Assembly: GCF_030272615.1 (NCBI RefSeq)
Contig: NC_081405.1
Location: 161,206,694 to 161,270,693 of the forward strand
DNA length: 64,000 bases
Source of the DNA: Cryptomeria japonica
Lineage: Eukaryota > Streptophyta > Pinopsida > Cupressales > Cupressaceae
Reading direction: 5' to 3'
Part shown: in pieces, positions 59,617-64,000 of the stretch
How positions within the stretch are numbered: position 1 is the stretch's first letter
How the letters are laid out: each line of letters starts with the position of its first letter
Notes under the pieces: model-generated
What the model was told of the DNA's origin: nothing
The model's input: only the letters and a program-made list of their open reading frames with translations
Database searches by the model: none
Program-made: the position numbers and the translations under genes

Positions 59617-61092
59617 TTGGGAGAGATGTAAGTTACCTTAGAGGATGTATACTGCATTTTGAGATTCCAAGTGAGAGGATGGATAGTGAGATATCAGACA
59701 AACCATTCGTGAACAACCATGAGGAGAGAGAAGATTCATTGCATCGATAGAGGTGCACGTGGGGAGACAAAGGGTCAAATTATTTTTTGATGGTTACTTC
59801 ATCCCACTAGCATAATTACACTAGTGAGGAGACTCAAGATAGTGATAGTGGGGCTAGCCATATGCCCGAACAGGTGAGGTAGTCACATGCATGGAGGCCT
59901 TACATACACTATCTATGCAACAGAGGAGCAACACACTATGTTCACATGGGGACAAAGCATGTTAGCTCATCTCTACCATGACTTGGGAGACTATGCATAT
60001 GGGGAGGGGAAGAGTTTGATGACATGCACCCTTCTACAGATTTAGTTATGTGAGAAAATCAAATTCACCAGGCCAACATGATATCCAATTGATGTGGACA
60101 ATGATGAGCCCCAATCATATGCTTATCCATTCAATACTAGATTGTGGCAGAGAGGTGACGTATTATTTGGAGAGTGAAAATAGATAGATTTCAACTATAT
60201 GACATTGTGTGGAGGCCATACCAGTGGATGGCCACTTGGTTAGGTCAGCACAAACAACTTCAACTCATGCAGTGGAACCACTTTCTAGAGGGTTGCCATA
60301 GATACATTGTCATGCCTTTCTATTTTGACAGAGTGAGGAGGTAGGTTGGTCTAGAGAAGGGCATGCCTACAAGATTACCAATCTACATATGACATTCAAG
60401 ATGTATCATGAGACCAAGAGCAGTACCTAGATCTATTATATCTATGAGATAGAGCTCACAAATTCAGATGATGATGAGACAAATAGAGTCATGCCCCCAT
60501 TCGAGGATGACACTAGGGTCTAGTGGATCTACATCGTGTGGTGGGATAGGAACTTCTCTAGAGCCATTTTTATATTAGACTACCCATGAGGGAACCCCAA
60601 CCCATGGACGAGATCAACCAACTCACAAAGTGAGGAGAGAAGATACGAGGCATCAGAGGAGCCCAATGGTGAGGAGGTACAGGAACATCAGGATGAGGAG
60701 AAGGAGGAAGAGGAGGAGGTAGAAGAAGGGGAAGAGAAGGAAGATGAGGAAGTGAAGGAGGATACACCTAGTCATCTAGGAGACGAGACCATAGTTCTAG
60801 ATCCTCTTGTAGTAGAGGATAGAGGAGAGGATGCAACAACATAGGAGGAGATACCCCTAGAGAGGCCAATATCAAGCCTCTGTAGGTCCTCACCATCAAA
60901 TCCACATCTTGAGGTACAAAGGCGGTACAAGAATGGTGAGAGTAGCAAAGTCATACCACAAACTATTGTATCATAAGCTTCCATCATATCCAACTGGCAC
61001 GAGGGAGACCCAGGTATGTTTTTATTTGAAGAATTTAGTTTTAAGTTTATGATGATATACACGTCTAATATTCTCTCTCTCTCTCTCTATAG
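59617..61092 (+). pseudogene. Plant mobile domain gene, right part
   Basis: The frame re-enters at 59617 and reads VTLEDVYCILRFQVRG after a TAA at 59629, continuing in phase to about 60230 with several stops. GQSMLAHLYHDLGDYAYGEG and LFGE motifs match the PMD order. After a frameshift near 60190 it reads DIVWRPYQWMATWLGQH and RYIVMPFYFDRVRR. A highly acidic, Glu-rich tail follows (60650-60780). A GT..AG intron with a (CT)n polypyrimidine tract seems to occupy 61014-61092. Together with 46593-46791 this makes one PMD gene interrupted by the hAT element. It is independent of the PMD gene in the Tat-like element. Confidence 0.72.
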
Positions 61093-61989
61093 TCAGTGTG
61101 CAGGAATGGTGCCATCTTATCCATCACACACTCACCAATATCATTACGACATTGTGCAATCCATAATCTTTGTAGATCATATATAGACCACAATGGAGTG
61201 CCAAATGACATGATGATGTATTTGATGCAGTGAGGTTAGAGCCAGAGTTCGATCGAGAGGATAGGGAGTGGCTACATCATGAGCTTATAAAGGTCTATAT
61301 AGAGTAAACCATGTTTAGAGGCATAGTGATCGGAAGAGCTCATTGAGGAGTCACTTATGATCTACCTCTACATATCAACATAAACCCATGGAATTGCCAT
61401 GGCAGGGACCAAAGGGCTCAAGTAGCCACCATCCTTAGAGGTGGTGATGTAGAGGGCACATTTTGTATCTAGTGGATATGATGTATATCATGTACTTGAA
61501 ACCTTTATATATATATATATATATATATATGGTGATCTTTTGCCTCAAATGTGTCCTTTTAATTGCAAAACAATGTGTTATATTTCTTTGAATAAAAGTA
61601 ACAATTTTTCAAATGTACATACATATGTCTAATTTAATTCTCACGTGATTGATTTCTCAATACTTCCATGATTAAATTGATACATGTGATTTTAGTAAAC
61701 AACCAAGTGTTTAATTAAATGCTACAAAATGGTGATGTAACATATTTAAGTTAAACTACATGACTAATGTGATCTAATTAAGGTCTTAATCAAACACATG
61801 ATATAATTTAACACAATACATTAAGAAAATTACATAAGTTAACATAACAAAAATTTAAATTCCTAAGAAATTACATAATGAATTCAAAACAACCAAAACT
61901 AAAAGATGTTTGTCAACTATAAAGGTAATATCATATTTATACCATTTTACAACCTTCAAAGGAATGTGATTCCTCACAACCATCTCTTT
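61093..61989. other. Possible last exon of the PMD gene, then non-coding DNA
   Basis: The sequence to about 61480 is less AT-rich and may be coding remnant, but I cannot identify it. A short (TA)n run lies at 61507-61531. After that the DNA is AT-rich without a gene. Confidence 0.45.
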
Positions 61990-62890
61990 TCAAATATCCA
62001 AAAAGAACTTGTGACAAGAAGCATCACAGTAATCTAAATTATCCAAATATTCTTTAATTTGAGTACTTAATGAAACATCTCTTCTCCATACTATATCGTT
62101 TAATCCAAGTACCACATTGAGAAAGTAGAATACCAAGAACACAATGAGTGAGCCATACCAAAAGGAGTACAAATTAACCTTCATCAACCATAGTTTATCC
62201 AACAATTGTCACCTCAATAATTCACATAGATCTTAGTAAACATTTTCTTTCACCATCTTATAGGCCACGTATATTGCCATAGAAGAAGTTGAACCTTCAC
62301 GATTCTTATAATACACCTTATATGAAATTACCATAGTTACATATTTGACTACCAATTTAATGATGGTATCAATCCATAAGGCTCTCTTATTAGACACAAC
62401 ACCAGTCAATTTGTTCACTTCATCATTCTCTACAAACTTCAACACAAACATAGTTTCAATTGAGTATAAAATAGTCATATCCCTTAAGGACTCTTTTAAA
62501 ATCAAATATGGTCAATCTAACCATAAACAATCTCCATGAATTCTACTCAAGACTATCTTAATTATTTCTTCATCATTAAACATGGGAAAATCACTCCAAG
62601 CATCCAAACCCTTATGCCCTAAGCTAGCATACTTTGTCCTAAATATTTTCACATCATCTACTAGATGAATTCTCTTAAAATCATTAATTTTGATGTGATC
62701 ATACTCTTCCAAAGAAACATGAATATAATTGAAAAACATCTTCTTTACATACCACTTTGCTAGGAACAAGAAAAAATGCACTAGTTGGGTCGCTCATGGC
62801 TGAAATAAATGGTCTAAGTTCAAAACTAGGTCTTGCCTCACCACTACCATTGATAATTTTAGGATTTTTCATCAAAATATATCTCAAGCA
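61990..62890 (-). pseudogene. Decayed frame of a conifer-type repeat-associated protein
   Basis: Minus-strand frame with DPTSAFFLVPSKVVCKEDVF upstream, one frameshift near 62705, then IFRTKYASLGHKGLDAWSDF, FNDEEIIKIVLSRIHG and AIYVAYKMVKENVY. It continues in phase to 61990 with stops at 62512 (TGA), 62233 (TAA) and near 62209 (TGA). I remember very similar uncharacterised proteins from yew and related conifers, where they are abundant and apparently repeat-borne. Function unknown. The end of the protein was not defined. Confidence 0.6.
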
Positions 62891-63339
62891 ATAAAAATAC
62901 CTTTAATTGATACTCACTTTTCTTTTCAATATGTGGTTTCTTCGATCACATTTACATAAATGAATTTTGAACAGGCAATATATAGTCGTCATCTAGGGTT
63001 TTCTCAAAAAGCTGATACATTGTATACCTGAAGTCACTAAAAAAATTTTGAACCATCAAACTCACTTAGAATCCACTAGAAATGACTTTCATACTTCTGT
63101 CATGCAAATAAAAAACCAATAATAAGCTAAGAGGAGAAGAAAGATATGCTTTAAAATCTCCCTAGCATATACAACTATTTGATTTAGTTGCCAGAAGAAG
63201 GGTTTACACCCACAAAAGGTGTGGATCCAACCTAAATCTTTTCTTCAGTCTTATCATTAGACTTCTTCACTCATTTCATCTTCATCTTCTCCTTTTCTTC
63301 ATTGATATCAATCTTCCTTTCTGGACTATTGAATTTTTC
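62891..63339. other. Non-coding spacer
   Basis: No gene seen. AT-rich DNA between the conifer-type frame and the copia gag remnant. Confidence 0.45.
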
Positions 63340-64000
63340 AGTTCTTCTTTTGCAATGTGACCCATCTTGTTACAAATATGACATACCAGACCTCTTTGAG
63401 GTTTGTCACCATTCATTTTGTTATTTTTTAATCTTCTGCTTGTCTAGCATTCAACAAGTTTATATCCATATGTATTGCAAGAATAGAATACTCTATTGAA
63501 AGAATGATCATAGTTCAAATTTTTGTATCCATTCCTCATCATCCTACTTCTACATTCACTAGCCCTATGCCCAAACTTATTGTAAGAGTGACATCTTATG
63601 CTAATATATTATTTTCAATTTTACTTCTGCATTCACTAGCTCTATGTCCAAATCCATTACATGAAAACTAATTACCATTAAAATATGAATACCTGATAGG
63701 AGTAGAAGGAGCTCCCTAGACATTTCTTGAGTTTTTGAAGCTTTAGTTTTTTTTATCTTTGATATTATTAACCTTGTCTTTTCCTTTAACATTTTTCAAA
63801 CATTCACCTTCTTCAAAGCCACACCCACTATTGTCACCACTTTGTCTTTGAGAATTAAGAACAACATCTAGCACTTCACTGCCACCTTTGAGTTTCAATC
63901 CATTATCAATATGATATTTTGTAGCTTTTAGTTCCTCTTTGAGTTTGCCAATTTATTCTTAAAGATTTTAACATTCTCTAGTCTTCTCATCAATCTTTGT
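63340..64000 (-). pseudogene. Copia gag C-terminal part with four zinc-knuckle remnants (continues past the window)
   Basis: Minus-strand frames encode LKEELKATKYHIDNGLKLKG, a phrase typical of SIRE-like gag, near 63920. Four knuckle remnants follow: CNGFGHRASEC near 63650, CHSYNKFGHRASEC near 63570, CNTYGYKLVEC near 63460 and CHICNKMGHIAK near 63370. Several have lost a cysteine or the histidine, and stops separate them. The element extends beyond 64000 on its 5' side, and its pol is not found downstream, so it is truncated. Confidence 0.7.

Noticed and set aside
46782-59624. A 9- or 10-bp flanking repeat that would indicate a Mutator-like element
   Set aside because: Nine-base flanks (AGTGGGAGA/ATTGGGAGA) also match with one difference, but the transposase has a hAT C-terminal region and the ends start with CAG.
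1-64000. tRNA, rRNA or organelle-derived segments
   Set aside because: None seen by eye; no cloverleaf with A and B boxes or ribosomal signature stood out, though a tRNA scan could still find one.

Overview
This window is repeat-dominated nuclear DNA from a seed plant, most likely a gymnosperm (conifer). No intact host gene was found. The case for a conifer is indirect: very long introns of nested retroelements, a Tat-lineage Ty3/gypsy element of almost 19 kb, plant mobile domain (PMD) genes, and a decayed reading frame at 61990-62890 of a type I remember mainly from yew and cypress-group conifers. Nearly every coding region is broken by stop codons or frameshifts, so the window reads as a nested set of old mobile elements.

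Left part (1-23.6 kb). A 350-bp satellite and a 50-bp tandem repeat are followed by the 3' exons of a DDE-like transposase gene on the minus strand. That gene is cut in two by a complete Tat-type LTR retrotransposon (2186-21032, minus strand, near-perfect 5-bp target duplication). The retrotransposon carries gag-protease, pol with two RNase H domains and integrase, and an antisense PMD gene between pol and its 3' LTR. Its 3' LTR holds a solo LTR of another element. The rest of the transposase gene resumes at 21033-23627.

Middle part (23.6-46.6 kb). A 49-bp palindromic tandem repeat is split by about 0.85 kb of GA-rich purine DNA. After 5 kb of non-coding DNA with microsatellites come a Ty1/copia element (30893-36662), a 5'-truncated LINE (36663-41738) and a truncated copia element with its 3' LTR (43355-45644).

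Right part (46.6-64 kb). A PMD gene is interrupted at 46792-59616 by one large DNA transposon with CAG-starting inverted ends and an imperfect 8-bp target duplication. In silico removal of that interval rejoins the PMD frame exactly. The transposon encodes a hAT-family transposase (minus), a facing protein of about 1,111 codons with a G-patch (plus), and two smaller convergent genes that look like diverged copies of one another. The long frames contain stop codons but no frameshifts, and most stops fit single C-to-T changes at CGA, CAG or CAA. This four-gene hAT element, about three times the usual size for the group, is the best candidate for something undescribed. The window ends with a conifer-type decayed frame and part of a copia gag with zinc knuckles.
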